Origin: Tanytarsus gracilentus
Lineage: Eukaryota; Arthropoda; Insecta; Diptera; Chironomidae
Assembly: GCA_038502055.1 (NCBI GenBank)
Contig: JAXRKN010000044.1
Location: 2,204,001-2,268,000 of the forward strand
DNA: 64,000 nt
Direction: 5' to 3'
The notes beneath the pieces were generated by a model. That model was not told the DNA's origin. It saw only the letters and a program-made list of their open reading frames with translations, and did not search any database. The first letter of the stretch is position 1, and each line of letters opens with the position of its first letter. This document shows positions 47,551-60,000 of the stretch, in pieces. Position numbers and translations under genes: made by a program.

Positions 47551-48074
47551 TGGCTTCATGGGTATCGTTGAACTCGTAATTGCATCAGGAATCGATTGGC
47601 ATTGACGATTTTTGAGGAGTGTCCATCATGGCCGGCCTGGAGTGCCACTAATGTCCATTTTTCAGAACTATGGCTTCATGGGTATCGTTGAACTCGTAAT
47701 TTGACCAGGAATCGATTGGCATTGATGATTTTTGAGGAGTGTCTATCATGGCCGGCCTGGAGTGCCACTAATGTCCATTTTTCAGAACTATGGCTTCATG
47801 GGTATCGTTGAACTCATAATTGCATCAGGAATCGATTGACATTGACGATTTTTGAGGAATGTCCATCATGGTCGGCCACGAGTGCCACTAATATCCATTT
47901 TTTCAGAACTATGGCTTCATGTATGTCGTTGAACTCGTCATTGCATCAGGAATCGATTGACATTGACGTATTTTGAGGAATGTCCATCATAGTCGGCCAG
48001 GAGTGCCACTAATGTCCACTTTTCAGAACTATGGCTTCATGTATGTCGTTGAACTCGTCATTGCATCAGGAATC
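47551..48074. repeat. 120-bp minisatellite, about 4.4 copies
   Basis: The landmark TGGCTTCATG recurs at 47551, 47671, 47791, 47912 and 48032, so the spacing is 120, 120, 121 and 120 bp. Each unit carries GTTGAACTCGT, GGAATCGATTG, TTTTGAGGA, TGTCCATCAT, GGCC and GAGTGCCACTAATGTCCA. Copies differ by a few per cent, the last is cut short after GGAATC. No frame is open through a full unit. Confidence 0.95.
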
Positions 48075-48129
48075 TAATGCCACTAATGCCCATTGCAACG
48101 GAGTAGGGTACTAATCTATGCGGAGCTAT

Positions 48130-49559
48130 TGGAAATGGCAACGCCGTTTGCAGACCCATCTTGTTTTAAATTTACAGATAAACTAATTTTTACCTTGCAT
48201 TGGATTTAAAACGTTTATTTCGAGATCAATGACAATTCGAACTGTGTTTTCTGTTTTCGTGATGTCTTCTCAGTTCACGCATTTTATTATGTTGTACCAT
48301 GTGAGATGATTGGTCTTTTGTTTTATGGTTTAAAGACACGAATGTTTGAAAATTTATGTCACAATTTCTTAATTTTTAAACGTAAAAAACTTTTTATTCC
48401 TATTGAAATTTTTGTGCATATTTTTTTCACAATGAAATAAATAAATTCACTATTCTAAAAATTCCCATTCACCATTTATCGGTGACATTATTCAGACCAT
48501 TCTTAATATGGTTAATAAAGTCTTTTCTCTCTCACTGTTCTCGCAAGAAGAATGGTCATAATAAATAAAATCCGAAGCAAAAAATTTTCCTCTTTATGAA
48601 GACCGAAAATGGATATTTTATTTGCATACATGCAGCGAATGTGTACGAATGCAATATAAACTTCAACATGCATATTATTTGTGTATTGTGTGTTGACATT
48701 GGGCCTCTCTCAATTAGCAGCAGCAGCTTGTATAGCAGGCAGAAAGTAAAAGAGATCGAGGTAGTAATCAGGCAGCAGTTTAAGAGAAGATGTAGACAAA
48801 GGTTAGGACAAAAAATCATGCGACGTTTAATTTTTTCGCAACATGATTCGTTAGAGAGAGGAGAAAAAAATCAAGGATAAGAAACTGTTAAAAAATTAAA
48901 AATCATTCAATTAAAAATACTATTCAAAATTACTCCAAACTTGTCTATCCCCTGCTAGCAGAAAAAAATCGATTTCAATCAGGTAACAACTAAAATGTGA
49001 GCACGAGGTGTGAGTGTGAGCGATGAAGTGAGTAAACTGATCGTCTATTGAGAGATACATAAATACATTAGAGATGAGCTGTGCTCAAATCATCATCATA
49101 TTAGATATTTTTCATTTTCGGGTTCTCTCCATTGTCATTTTCGCGTTTGTAACGGCAACATCTTAAACGAGCGAGTACACACGGTGCTTTTGAATTTCTC
49201 GTTCTGCCGCACGTTCTACTCTAAGTTGATGGTTTGCAAATAGAGAAGAAAAGTTCATTGGATTAAGAAAAGAATTTTCTTTTTCCTTTTTTTTCTATAT
49301 GCAACTCGTGCAGTTGTTTTGCGGGACGAATAAAATTTCTCATTTAAGTTCTGGCAGTGATGCAGATTCTTAGTCAGTTGCAATAGAATATTCAGAGCGT
49401 TCAGATCTCAAAGGAAAAAAGAAGTGAAAAATTGTGCAATAATATTTTTTTGTGTTTAAAATCTCACGCAGGTCATCTCTTAATTTTTTTTAAAGAGAGT
49501 TTGTAAAACATTACATAAAAAAATATTTTAAAGTCTGGTGAGATATAAAATAAGCAAAT
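48130..49559. other. Upstream region of the cuticle-protein gene
   Basis: 1.4 kb including a core promoter at 49374-49407. A 94-codon open frame at 48596-48880 and an 87-codon frame opposite it are overlapping antisense shadows with no recognisable content. Confidence 0.5.
49374..49407 (+). promoter_or_regulatory. Inr-DPE core promoter of the cuticle-protein gene
   Basis: TCAGTT initiator with A+1 at 49376 and AGATC, matching the DPE consensus RGWYV, starting exactly at +28 (49403). The implied 5' UTR to the ATG at 49560 is 184 bp. No TATA box at -30. Confidence 0.55.
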
Positions 49560-52500
49560 ATGAAACTCGTCACAGCAGTGACACTTTTGGTAAGTTGATC
49601 ATCGAGTGAGAGATTTAAATGATAAATCATCGAATGTTCATAATCAAATCTAATCGATTTGGGATCGTCTCAACGTCGCAGACTACCAATGTGGTCTTAA
49701 GTTAATCTATTTCCTTGTGTGCATACGCATGACATTGAAAATAATTGAAAATTTGGGTTTGCTTTTAATGGAATCATCTCCTCCGTGACTTGGCTTCATT
49801 ATAATGTTAAAAAAAGAGTTTTTTTGTTAGCGTCTCTTTAATAAATTTATTATTCTTCGGCGATAATTTTTCGCCACTGTGAAAAAAAATATTTGAGTTT
49901 TATATAAAAGAGTGGCAATAAAAATTAATTTAGGTAATAAAGTAATTATTTGATTAAGGAAATTTAAAATTAATCCAATTAATTAAAATTTGTTTTGATG
50001 CTTAAGTGTGCTTGAATTTAATTTAAAATACTGCTGAATAGTTCTTAAATGTAAAAATGTTGAGAATTTTTAAATTCAGAATTTAAGGGTTCGAATCCTA
50101 AAAATGTATTGAAATATTTAAGTTTCTTAATTTTCTTAATTTTTTTTTGTAATTTTTGCGCATTCCAATATTTCTTTTATCTAAAAATTTGAAATCTTTA
50201 AAATAAAGTGAAAAATATATATTTTTTTTAAATTGTTAAAAACAAACTGAATTATTTTCAACAATAATCAAAAATATTTTTCTACAAGTTGATAAAAAGA
50301 TGAATTTATTCAGATTTGAAAGGTTCTTCTTAGAACTGTCGAAATAATATTTTTTTCGCACATTATGAGTAATATTCAGTGATGAGGGTTTTTCCACATA
50401 ATTAAATCTCTTTTTGAGGAAATTCCAATGAAATTTAAATTTAAAATTTCAACAAGATTTTCCTTTAAAAATGTTTAAATAATTTAAAAGAAAATTGACA
50501 CTAATTTATTACGCGAACCATCGAGCTCTCACCTTGATTTAATTTAAAATGTATAATTTTCCACAACCACATGAGAGTGAAAATGGAAAGGTACTAATGG
50601 AGCAGAAATTAATTAACACCATCCAATGAGTATAATTTCATGTCACAAATGCCACTCCAATTTACTTGCCGCAAGCTTCGTTTATCATTCAAAAGCTGTG
50701 CAATGTCTCGAGTGTTTTGAGGATCTACCAAGATGTGTGAAATTATCTGCAGAGACACTTCTCATATTTTTGATGGTCGCAAATTATAAACTTTCCAAAA
50801 TGTCAATTGTTCCGACCTAAATACAAAAGTTTGTTGAAATTCTCTGCGTCGATGGTGCATGAGATGGCTCGCTTGAGAGAAAGAAACGATCTCGTAAATT
50901 TCTTCAAGGCTCATTGGTGACCAGACTGTGTCATTATGATTTAAAAAGCTCGTAAAAAATTTGTGAATGTTTCAAAAAGTCTTAAATGCGATGCTGAGCA
51001 TCGGAGGCAAACAATAAATCAAAGATAAGAGCTTTCAACAGCTTGAAATGCATTTAAAAAGATAATTTTTTATTATGAAGTGTCGAACGTAAATTAAGAC
51101 ATTTTATGTGCGTTCAGGAGCTTGCATAAGAAAAAAATTTATGTGGTCACGATTTCAAGTGATTTTATTTTTTGTGCGTGAATATTTTTAGTAAATTCAA
51201 TTAATTTTATTGAGTGTAAAAATCACTTAATAAAACAATGTTTCGTGGGTGTGTCTAAATTGACCATAAAAGACCTTCTTTCTTGTGAAATTTTCCTACC
51301 GACTTCACTCATTGTACCCGGATTTGATCTGCTAAAAAATTATTTTCAAGAAATTGTTCAACGTCTGCCAACAAATTGAGAGAGAATCTTTTCTCGTAGG
51401 TACTCTCAAAATGATTCATACCCGACCTTAAATGGAACTACTACGCAGACTGTTTACGAGATTAATTCTCATATTAGATTGAGAATGTGAATTTGTCTGT
51501 TAACTTTACGAATGTGATGTAATTTTTCTGTATTTGATACAATGTTTGTGGTGCATGTAAAAATTAACAAAGGGTTTGAAACTTGGGCAAAAAATATTAA
51601 ATTTTAATTTTATACTAAAATAGTTTATTTCATCACAAACTAAGTCTCTCACACCTTCAATATCGAACGCACACGTTGTCTTCATCACTAAATGGCCTAT
51701 GTGTCGACTTAAGAAAAATGCAATCGATTTTCTCCTGTTGACTGTTGAACGTATTGATCGGATTAATAAAACTTAAGAAGCGATAATGAGATTTACAGTA
51801 GAAATGTGGCAACATTAAGCGAACGACGGATTAATATTTAATGAAGGATGCTGAACGAAAAAGTTTTTCGAATTAATTAGAGAAGCAGAAAGAAAAGCTC
51901 TTAATTACTGTTGGTTGAGTAAATTTTCATCAAATACCTAACTTAATATTCTTTTTTTAGAGAAAAAGTTTTATGGAGGTTTTACTTGGGATTTTTAAAA
52001 TGTGTTGTTGAATTAAATTTTTGCGTACTTTTGGGTTGGGTTTGATTAATTTGTTTATTTTTGTGAAAATTATTTGAGGAATTTTTCCATAAAATACACG
52101 GACCAATTTTTAATTAATTGCTTCCAAATTTTAATTCACCCACCTTGATTAAAGCTTGAAAGTTGAATTAAAATGTTCAGTGAATCAAAACAAAATTTTT
52201 AAACAAATCCCACTCCCTCGAGTATGAGTATGTATTTTTTGAATCACAAACAGTTCCTCTTTTTTTAAGATGTGCTTCAAATCCGCGCAAATAAACATGA
52301 ATAAATAAATGTTTTTTTTTCTTCAAATAACAAAGCTCAAACATGGCATGCCGAAGGAGACGCCTTAATTCGCAAATTCGAATGTCAAAAGGAAAAACTT
52401 CCATATCGCACTCGAGAGTGATCTATGCGAAATGTGGGCGCACATAATAGCTTTGATCTAATATTCGCTGACAATAGACATCAATCTGGAAGCAACACCC

Positions 52501-55500
52501 TATTTTATATTTTTAATACACTCGCTGCAAATGTCATAATGAGTCTTCGGAGTCATTATGCGATGCCACTCACTCACTTTTACAATGAAATTATTTTTCA
52601 TGGTGCATTAATTAATGCTGGTGCGATGGAAGGGGAGGGACACTCAATAAGATTTTAAAATATTTCAAAGACATTCAGTGAAATTTAAAATTATTAAGTT
52701 GAAATTTAAAATTAATTTAAAGAGTCCGACCCCTCATTTCTCAGGTTGTTGGTGGAGCTTAAAAACTTGACTTTGATATACCTTATATTCTCGACCTTCC
52801 TGCCTTCCTCTCCAAACCGCAATTCTTCATGCATAATCTCTTTATAAAACAAATCCGATCTTGTAGGCCATTAATTACTGCGATACCTTCATAAGTAAGC
52901 TGAAGGTCGTTTGAAAATTATTTAAATCACTTTCTCCGCATACACACACAAAGCGCAAGTAACTTGAGTGTATCGCACAAGATGCCCATTATTCATTTTC
53001 ACGCATTAAAAACATCATCATTGTGAATGAAAAAAATAAATAAACATTTTTAAAGAGTGAGAATGATGAGAGGAAAACAAGACGAGAAGCGTGTGAGGCA
53101 AATAAAATTTATTCCACATAACTTCGCGGATCTCGTGAGTTTTAAAAAAGTACTGAGTGCGAAAGAACATGTGTTTAATGTTCGCGCAATATGCTGTCTG
53201 GTAATGAATGCTTAAAACTGTCTCAAACAGATTTTTCTGCTGCTTGCATTGCATAAAAAAGTCCCTTCGCAAAAAAAAGTTTTTTTTATATTCATCCATT
53301 CTCGGTTCATGTTAATTTTTTGTGTGCGAGGAAAAAAGCTTAAATTTGCATGCTTAATGCTTGAGGTTAGGTTCTGCGAGGGAATAATAAAACAATGGGG
53401 TTTTTTGAGTGCAATTCTAGAGAGATTTTCTCTAATTCAGAGAATAAAATAAATTCGGGTAATTTCGTAAAGGATTTTTTGTTTAAAATAAAAGCTTTAT
53501 AAGAACAGAGAATTAAAGTGTTCTTTAATAAATTTCTCACTTTCCTCCATAAAAATAAAAACCAACAAACAAGTGAATCAATTAAGGTAATTTGCAATTT
53601 AAATTGCAACTCGATTCTTTTCATTTCTTCACGTCGTCTCCCATTTTATTTTTCACTTTTTGTCGCAAGAATTCCACTGATTGTGTAAAACTAATTGCAT
53701 GTTTTATTCCAGCTCGGCATTCATTTGTCTTGGGGATTAGACAGAGAGACAATTGTGTCGATTGACGATAAAGATAAAACACAGTATCACGAGGTGAATT
53801 TTGACACGCGTAAGTATTCAGAGAAAAAGGCTTTTAATTGACTTGCAGTGAAGTGTCGCGTTGTGTGTGCATTTTTAGTCACCAACGCAAATTGATATCG
53901 AGCTATGGATAAATAAAAAGTAGATGTCGACATTAAATGCAAACAATTTAAAGCTGTGCTTGATAGCTTGAAGGCAATTCATCCTGTCGACGGTTTTATC
54001 TTGAAATAAGTTGTAAGCAAGGGAAATACATTTAATATTTAAAAGAAACCGTTAAAATTCACAATCTTGTGACACAGTTGCACACCCTTGATTTTTCTTC
54101 TATTTTGACTTCATTACTTGCACACACATCTTATCAATTCCTAATGGAACATTCTTGTTCTTCTTTAGCATGTTTTAGTCCAGAAAAAATGAAGAATTTA
54201 CATTCAACGCTAATTAATTAATGTACGTACAAATTTCCGCTATTTCTTACATGCAGGCTCGTACAACTTTGGCTATGAAGTGGGTGAAAATAGGCAATTT
54301 CATCATGAGATTAGAGGCGCAGATGGTGTCACATACGGTAAGAATTGAAAGTCCATCAACCGTTACGAATTTAAATTTAAATTTTCGATTCAGGTTGTTT
54401 TGGATATTTTGATCAGGACGATAAGTTGTTGATGACATATTATGTCGCCGATGCACATGGATATCGTCTCATCGAAGCAAAAAAGCCAACCAAGATTTAT
54501 CCCGTCGTAACTGATCCCAAGTTTGTTTTTCGCTCGTGCTCTAGATAATTTTTTAATTGCTCTCCTTTATCAAGGTTGTCGAATGAAAACTCAATTGACT
54601 CGAAGATGGTTCACACGGAATGGAAAGACTTATTTTTACCGAATGGCTGTCGATCCATTGAGCGTGGTATTTTTAATGATATCAACGTTAATGCAAAACG
54701 TAATCGAGCGGGTTTTGATGATGGAACTAAATTACCGCAACCGGGTATCGGAATGAATGACGGTAATGAAAATGATCCATCAAGATCGGGTGGTCCTATA
54801 ACTGGAGGAATTGGAGGTGGGTTTCAGAAGCCAGGCAGCAGCGGAGGGTTTGGAATCGGCGGAACTCATGGAACAAATCAAAATAACAATGGAAACTCTC
54901 AAACAGTTCATCAAACTCCTCCACCGCCATCTCAAAATCCAGGCTCGTCTTTCGGCATTGGAGGAGGTTTCACTAAACCCGATGGTTCTCAAGGTAGCTT
55001 TCAATTAGGTTTAACAAAGCCACCACACAATCATGGTGGCCACTTAGGTTCAATTCATAATCACACACATAGTCATGAGCACGGAAGTGGGCAGCATGTA
55101 ATTCAAAAACCGCCAGGAAGTATTGGTGGAATTTCATGGACGGGACATAACGTCACACTTCAAAAGCCCACAATCGATCATTCAGGTAATCATAATCACA
55201 GTCATGTACATCAAAAGCCGCCGGGAAGTATTCAGGGTGTGCTTGGAGGCGGAGTTTCATGGTCGGGTCATAATGTCACAATACATAAACCCACTTTAGA
55301 GCACATACATAATCATACTCACGGTCATGAACATGGTCAAGGTCAGCATGTCATTCAAAAACCTCCTGGACAAGTTGGAGGCATTTCATGGTCAGGTCAA
55401 AACATTACAATTCATAAGCCATCATTAGGTCATCACAATCATACTCATATTCATGAAAAACCGCCAGGTCATATTGATCATGGTGGATCATTTGGACATG

Positions 55501-57024
55501 GCAATACTCAGGGAGGTCATCAAGGAGGAATCAGTTGGGGAAATCAGAATCAACAGCCGACTCAGCAGCCGGGTGGAAATATTGGAAACGGCAATAATAA
55601 TCAAGGAGGTCACTTTGGACAAGGAAATCAAGGAGGTTATTATGGTCAAGGCAATAATAATCAAGGAGGTTATTATGGTCATGGCAATTACAATCAAGGA
55701 GGTTATTATGGTCAAGGCAATAACAATCAAGGAGGTCATTATGGCGGACAATACTATCCCGACTACAGTGGTCAATATCAGCATCGACCGGGTCCAAATT
55801 CGCCTCCCTACAATCACATGAACGGTCCATCAGGAGGTCAAGGTAGTTCATTTAAAATTTATCATCTCACTCTCATTCACACAGTCGCCATGCCGCACAA
55901 TAATTCTCTTTTGTACATAATATTTTTCAGCTTTTTGCCTTTTTAATTACTTTTCAGCCATAATTTTATTCAAAATTTATGATTATCGAATGAGATTTAA
56001 TTGCTTTCTTTCGTCGATTCATTTAGGTTCAAATGGTTATGGCGGGGGAAGCGGAACAGATGGTAAGAAGATTAAATTGAATTAGTAAATTAGGAAAGAA
56101 TGATTAATGATGATTAATAAAATTATTAGGAGGTTACGGCAATAATGGGAATTATGGCCCGAGTGGACCAAATTATGGATACGAACAAGGTCAAAATCAA
56201 GGTGAGATGACTATGTGCGATAAAAATAATTAAATTAAAAATATTTCATTTAAAAAAAAGGTGGATATCGACCAGATCCTCATAATCCTGACTCAAATTG
56301 CAATAATCCCGATCACAATCACTTTAATCCAAACACGCAACAGCCTTATCGTCCACCGAACACACGTCCATCAACATTCCCACCTTATACAACGACACAA
56401 AGGCCGACGACAACAAAGCGACCGCAAACTTATCCAACTCGACCGTCAAGCACGCCAAATCCTACAGGCTCAGGATATGGAAATCTGGGCGTTCAGCCAC
56501 CTTCAACTCAACGTCCTGTAACACAAAATCCTGCATACATTCAACCCGGCTCTCATCCTCCTCTCTTCTTTATTCCATATCCATTCCCTACCGCTCCAAC
56601 ATGTCCATGCTATTACATGCACTCACATGGTGGCAGCGGAAATTATTCATCTCAGTTTGATCATATCAATGCACAATTTCAATGGCAATCGCAATATCAA
56701 AACTCTCAGCAACCGTATGCCATTGGATTCATTCCGGTGCTCTTTATTCCACACTGTATGCCACCTAATGGAAATCCAAATCAAATACCCGGTCAATATA
56801 TGCAAGTGCCATATCCGTGTGCACAATGTAATCAATTAAATCGCGATGCACTGACTGCCGACGATTCTTTTTCGTCGAGCGATAGTTTTCAGCAGGTTCT
56901 AGCGCAGGCTGGAGTAAATTCACTAGATACTTTCCTCGTAAAATCACCGCCGCGTCGTTTACGAATGAGAATGAAGAAGCAGAAAAGAATTGACACAAAC
57001 GAGTCACAAAACAATACGGCATGA
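49560..57024 (+). CDS. Large Rebers-Riddiford-type cuticle protein with His/Pro/Gly repeats
   Basis: Secreted cuticle or matrix protein. Model: join(49560..49589, 53713..53809, 54257..54337, 54394..54520, 54575..55842, 56027..56062, 56130..56201, 56261..57024), 824 residues. The signal peptide is split by a 4.1-kb first intron (MKLVTAVTLL then LGIHLSWG), a layout common in cuticle genes. A chitin-binding-4 domain lies at about 44-98: SYNFGYEVGENRQFHHEIRG, GVTYGCFGYFD, YYVADAHGYRL. Then come a Gly-rich stretch, a His-rich repeat block (about 262-412) with three units ending in KPPG...GISWSGHNVTIHKPT, an Asn/Gln/Gly/Tyr block of NNNQGGYYGQG repeats (about 413-540), a Thr/Pro-rich linker, and a C-terminal domain with Cys pairs (CPCYYM, PCAQC) among FFIPYPFP-type motifs. 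Tyr-rich repeats suit oxidative cross-linking; that is inference. Precise fly orthologue unknown. Confidence 0.85.
49590..53712 (+). other. First intron of the cuticle-protein gene
   Basis: 4.1 kb, donor GTAAGT, acceptor TTATTCCAG. AT-rich; open frames of 60-93 codons at 50.6, 51.5, 52.2, 52.4 and 53.0-53.6 kb show no protein-like features. It probably holds cis-regulatory DNA, judging only from the usual layout of cuticle genes. Confidence 0.6.
55023..55480 (+). repeat. Coding His/KPPG tandem repeats
   Basis: Degenerate repeat within exon 5 of the cuticle gene. Each unit runs His-rich run (HNHTHSHEHG type), then QHVIQKPPG, then GGISWSGHNVTIHKPT. Three full units and a fourth partial (HIHEKPPGH) are visible, with length variation between them. 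Confidence 0.85.
55590..55760 (+). repeat. Coding NNQGGYYGQG repeats
   Basis: Short repeats of GGCAATAAYAATCAAGGAGG plus TTATTATGGT in the cuticle gene, encoding five to six Asn/Gln-Gly-Gly-Tyr-Tyr-Gly units. The high nucleotide similarity between units points to recent expansion. Confidence 0.85.
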
Positions 57025-60000
57025 TAAAGCTTTCATTTAATATTAATTGTGCGCTCTCATTTAATTCGTTCATTTCCATGAGCGAGAGTTGTGCTTGAGG
57101 AATGTGATCTTAAATGTACGTTGAGGAAAAATTCAAAATTTCATGAATAATTTTCATCACATTCCCCAATCACAGCCCTCAGAAGTGTAATTCAGTTCAG
57201 ACATAATTATGTGCATACATTTATCACACATGTGTATACCGTTCTGTGAAAATTTATTTTTCCTCTCCTCTCTGTCGTGATCAAATTAATGATGTAAGCT
57301 TTAATACTCTGTATATGAATGATGTATGAGATAAAGTTTTCAATTAATTTTCATGCGCCATTGTTTGCCTCAAATACTCGTTCTCGCTCAGTCTTTTTTC
57401 CTATTTATATATAATCTCGCTTCTGGTGAAAATTATTATTTTTTGAGGTAGATGAGAACGAAAGACTTGAAAACTTGTTTCTTGCATTATCCTCATAATC
57501 ACTTTCTCTGTTCACATAGTTTGTGTGAGCTTCAGTTGAAGAATGAGGACAAATTTTAATGAGATTAATGACGATGTGGAACCACATCAGGAGTTTATTA
57601 AAACTTCATTGAGAACTCTTTTTAAGTCAAATATTTTGATGTAGGAAAATATGTAAATTTAATTTAAAATTCTAAGCTGCAAATAAAATTACAAATATTT
57701 ACTTTTGAACTTTTTTATTCATTTGTCTGTCAAAAGATTTAATTAAAGAGCTCCCATTTGAATTTATTATCTTTAAACTTAATTACAGTGTTATTCATCC
57801 TCAACGCAATTCAATTTAAATGGAAATTTTTGAGAATTCATTTCAATTTAATTCCTCATATGCATGTGAGCACAAGGATAATCTACAAAAAGCTTTCTCG
57901 TCTTCCATCTCTTGAGCTTGTACGAATTTTGAGCGCCTGGAAGTTTATGCAAAAAAATCAATTTAGGTTGCATAACTTTTAACATGGAAATAAATGAAAA
58001 AATTTTAAACACAATTTTCTTCAACAAAAGAGAAATTTAAATAGCACATTTTGGTACAATGAGTCGCAGAGGATGTAAAAAAAGAAAAACGATACTTCGT
58101 CAGAATAAAGGAGAGGCAATGAAAATGATTTATTCTTATGACAATTTGAATGTCGGGGCATATACGAATGGAGATTTTTTGTGTGAGAAAGATTTCAAAA
58201 ATTGTCAACAACAAAATTTAGATCATGAGCGTGAGGTTATAAATTTTACGTGTTGTCTCATAACTTGAGAACAGGAAAAGATGCAAGTGAGGAAAAGAAT
58301 GTCATAACAAAAATTCGAATAAATCAATTCCTTGAATTAGGGGTGCAAAAAAATAAATTTTTCAAGATTTAAATTTTTTGTGAATTCTGAAAATAATTTT
58401 ATTTGAAAATAATTTGCTTTATTTTAAAAAAGTCTCATAATAATTTTCGTGACCCTTTTTCTGTCACATAAAAAATTGTGTTCATTATTTTTTTTATCAA
58501 ATTGCAATCAGCACCATTAAATATGAGCAAAAAAAACATGAAGCGGGAAGTAATCAACGATAACGATTGAAGGGAGAGCCAACATTTTTTTGTCCATAGT
58601 AGAGGTGTCAGATAAAAATAAAAGTCACATCGAGAATTATTGCAGAAAACTTTTCATTTAAGCTCAGCGAGTAATTTTCCGAATTGTAGAATTTTTTCTT
58701 TCTCCTCACCTGGAGAGGAAACGACACAAAAAGCCATAAATTTCCATTTTATCTCAATAAAGCTAGGAAAAACTGTCTTGCCATTAAGAACGTTGAATAC
58801 GTGCTCGAGGCTAATTGTTTTCATAGGAAATTTATTTGATTTTATTGTTAGTTCACAGCCAATAAAAAAAGTTCGGCATAAAAATATTCAAAAATAAATA
58901 AAAAGTGAGAGAAAAAAGTTCGCTGATTGCGAATGAGCTTAAATTTTTTTATTTGATGGTGAAATTAAAGTTGAGAGAATATTTAAATTAATTTACACAA
59001 ACTTTTTGTACCATCGAAATATTTTTTACAACGATTTCAATTAGTGTTAAAAGCGCCTCACGAAAAAAGTCTAAAATACACAACAGTTACTTGAAAAGTC
59101 TTTTGAGCTTTAAAGACTTAACTTGAACAACATAAAAATTCAATTTTCACGTCTAAAAGTTATTTGTCTGAAAACATTGAGCAAATAAAAAATATAATTT
59201 AAAGAAGAAGAAACAGAAGAATTTTTTTTCCAATTTTCTCACGAACATTTTCTCCATTAAAGCGATATGTCAGAATGTTCTGTTTTTGGAATTGAATGAG
59301 AAAAAGTGCTCGTATTGGAATCGCTTTTGAATTGGCAGCATGAGCATTCGTAAGCTGAATTTTTCTTGGTTCAGAATTGAGATGCTGAAGAATGTTTGAA
59401 ACTGCGACACATATCTGAAGAAAGGGATGGAAAAAAAATTTTATATGTTTGAGATTTTATTAACTTAATTGTAAGTTTAAAAATAAAAGTTTTCTTACCT
59501 TGATTGCAAAAACTCTCAAACTGCATGAGGTTTCATTTGCTCATATGGAAATGTGTCATTGAGAATTTTCTCTCGTTTTTATCTTCCGAGAAAATATTTT
59601 CGCATGCACATACACTTCTAGTATCAGTTGCACTGAAATGAGCTTTAAAGATTTTCGATGCTGCAAAATTGAATGAGTAAAAGAACGGAAAAAACTTCAC
59701 ATGCTCAATACTTTTTATGAGGCGATATCATAAAATTCAGTCATGTGTTAAAAGTTTATTTCCATATGAGAGAGAAGAATTTCTTTTCACATTTGAATAT
59801 GAAAGTCGAATGATTTTTTCGATTTTTTGATTATTTGAAGGATTCTAAATTTTCTACATGGAACCAAAAAAACACAAAATTTTGCTATAAATAATTGTGT
59901 CATAAAAGAATTCATAAAGTTTATTACGTAACCCCCACGAGATATGAAAATTTTTAAATTTATAGTTTTTTCCCTCAGCAATTTTCTTTCATTTTTCTCA

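Larger units (their letters stand above)
47131..48129. mobile_element. Candidate non-autonomous element with inverted ends and internal minisatellite
   Basis: Exact 10-bp inverted repeats ATAGCTCCGC (47131-47140) and its complement (48120-48129) bound a 1-kb block. The match extends inward imperfectly by about ten bases. Inside lie, in order, a unique segment (47141-47316), an 8-bp microsatellite, another unique segment (47377-47550) and four and a bit copies of a 120-bp tandem repeat. The block is visibly more GC-rich than its flanks and has no coding capacity. Together these suggest a MITE-like DNA element or a satellite-bearing repeat family. No clear target-site duplication is visible, so the true ends may differ. 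Confidence 0.5.

Noticed and set aside
48556..48880. Overlapping 87- and 94-codon frames on opposite strands
   Set aside because: No homology recognised, no splice context, and the two exclude each other.
50085..50100. GGGTTCGAATCC, resembling a tRNA T-arm
   Set aside because: No matching A box, acceptor stem or anticodon arm in the 80 bases upstream; flanks are plain A/T. A similar GGTTCGATTCC at 42,359 fails for the same reason.
55453..55851. 100-120-codon frames on both strands over the cuticle repeats
   Set aside because: Frame shadows produced by the short in-frame coding repeats.
57388..57402. TCAGTCTTTTTT resembling the start of miR-14
   Set aside because: Similarity is mostly the T run and diverges after it; no hairpin.
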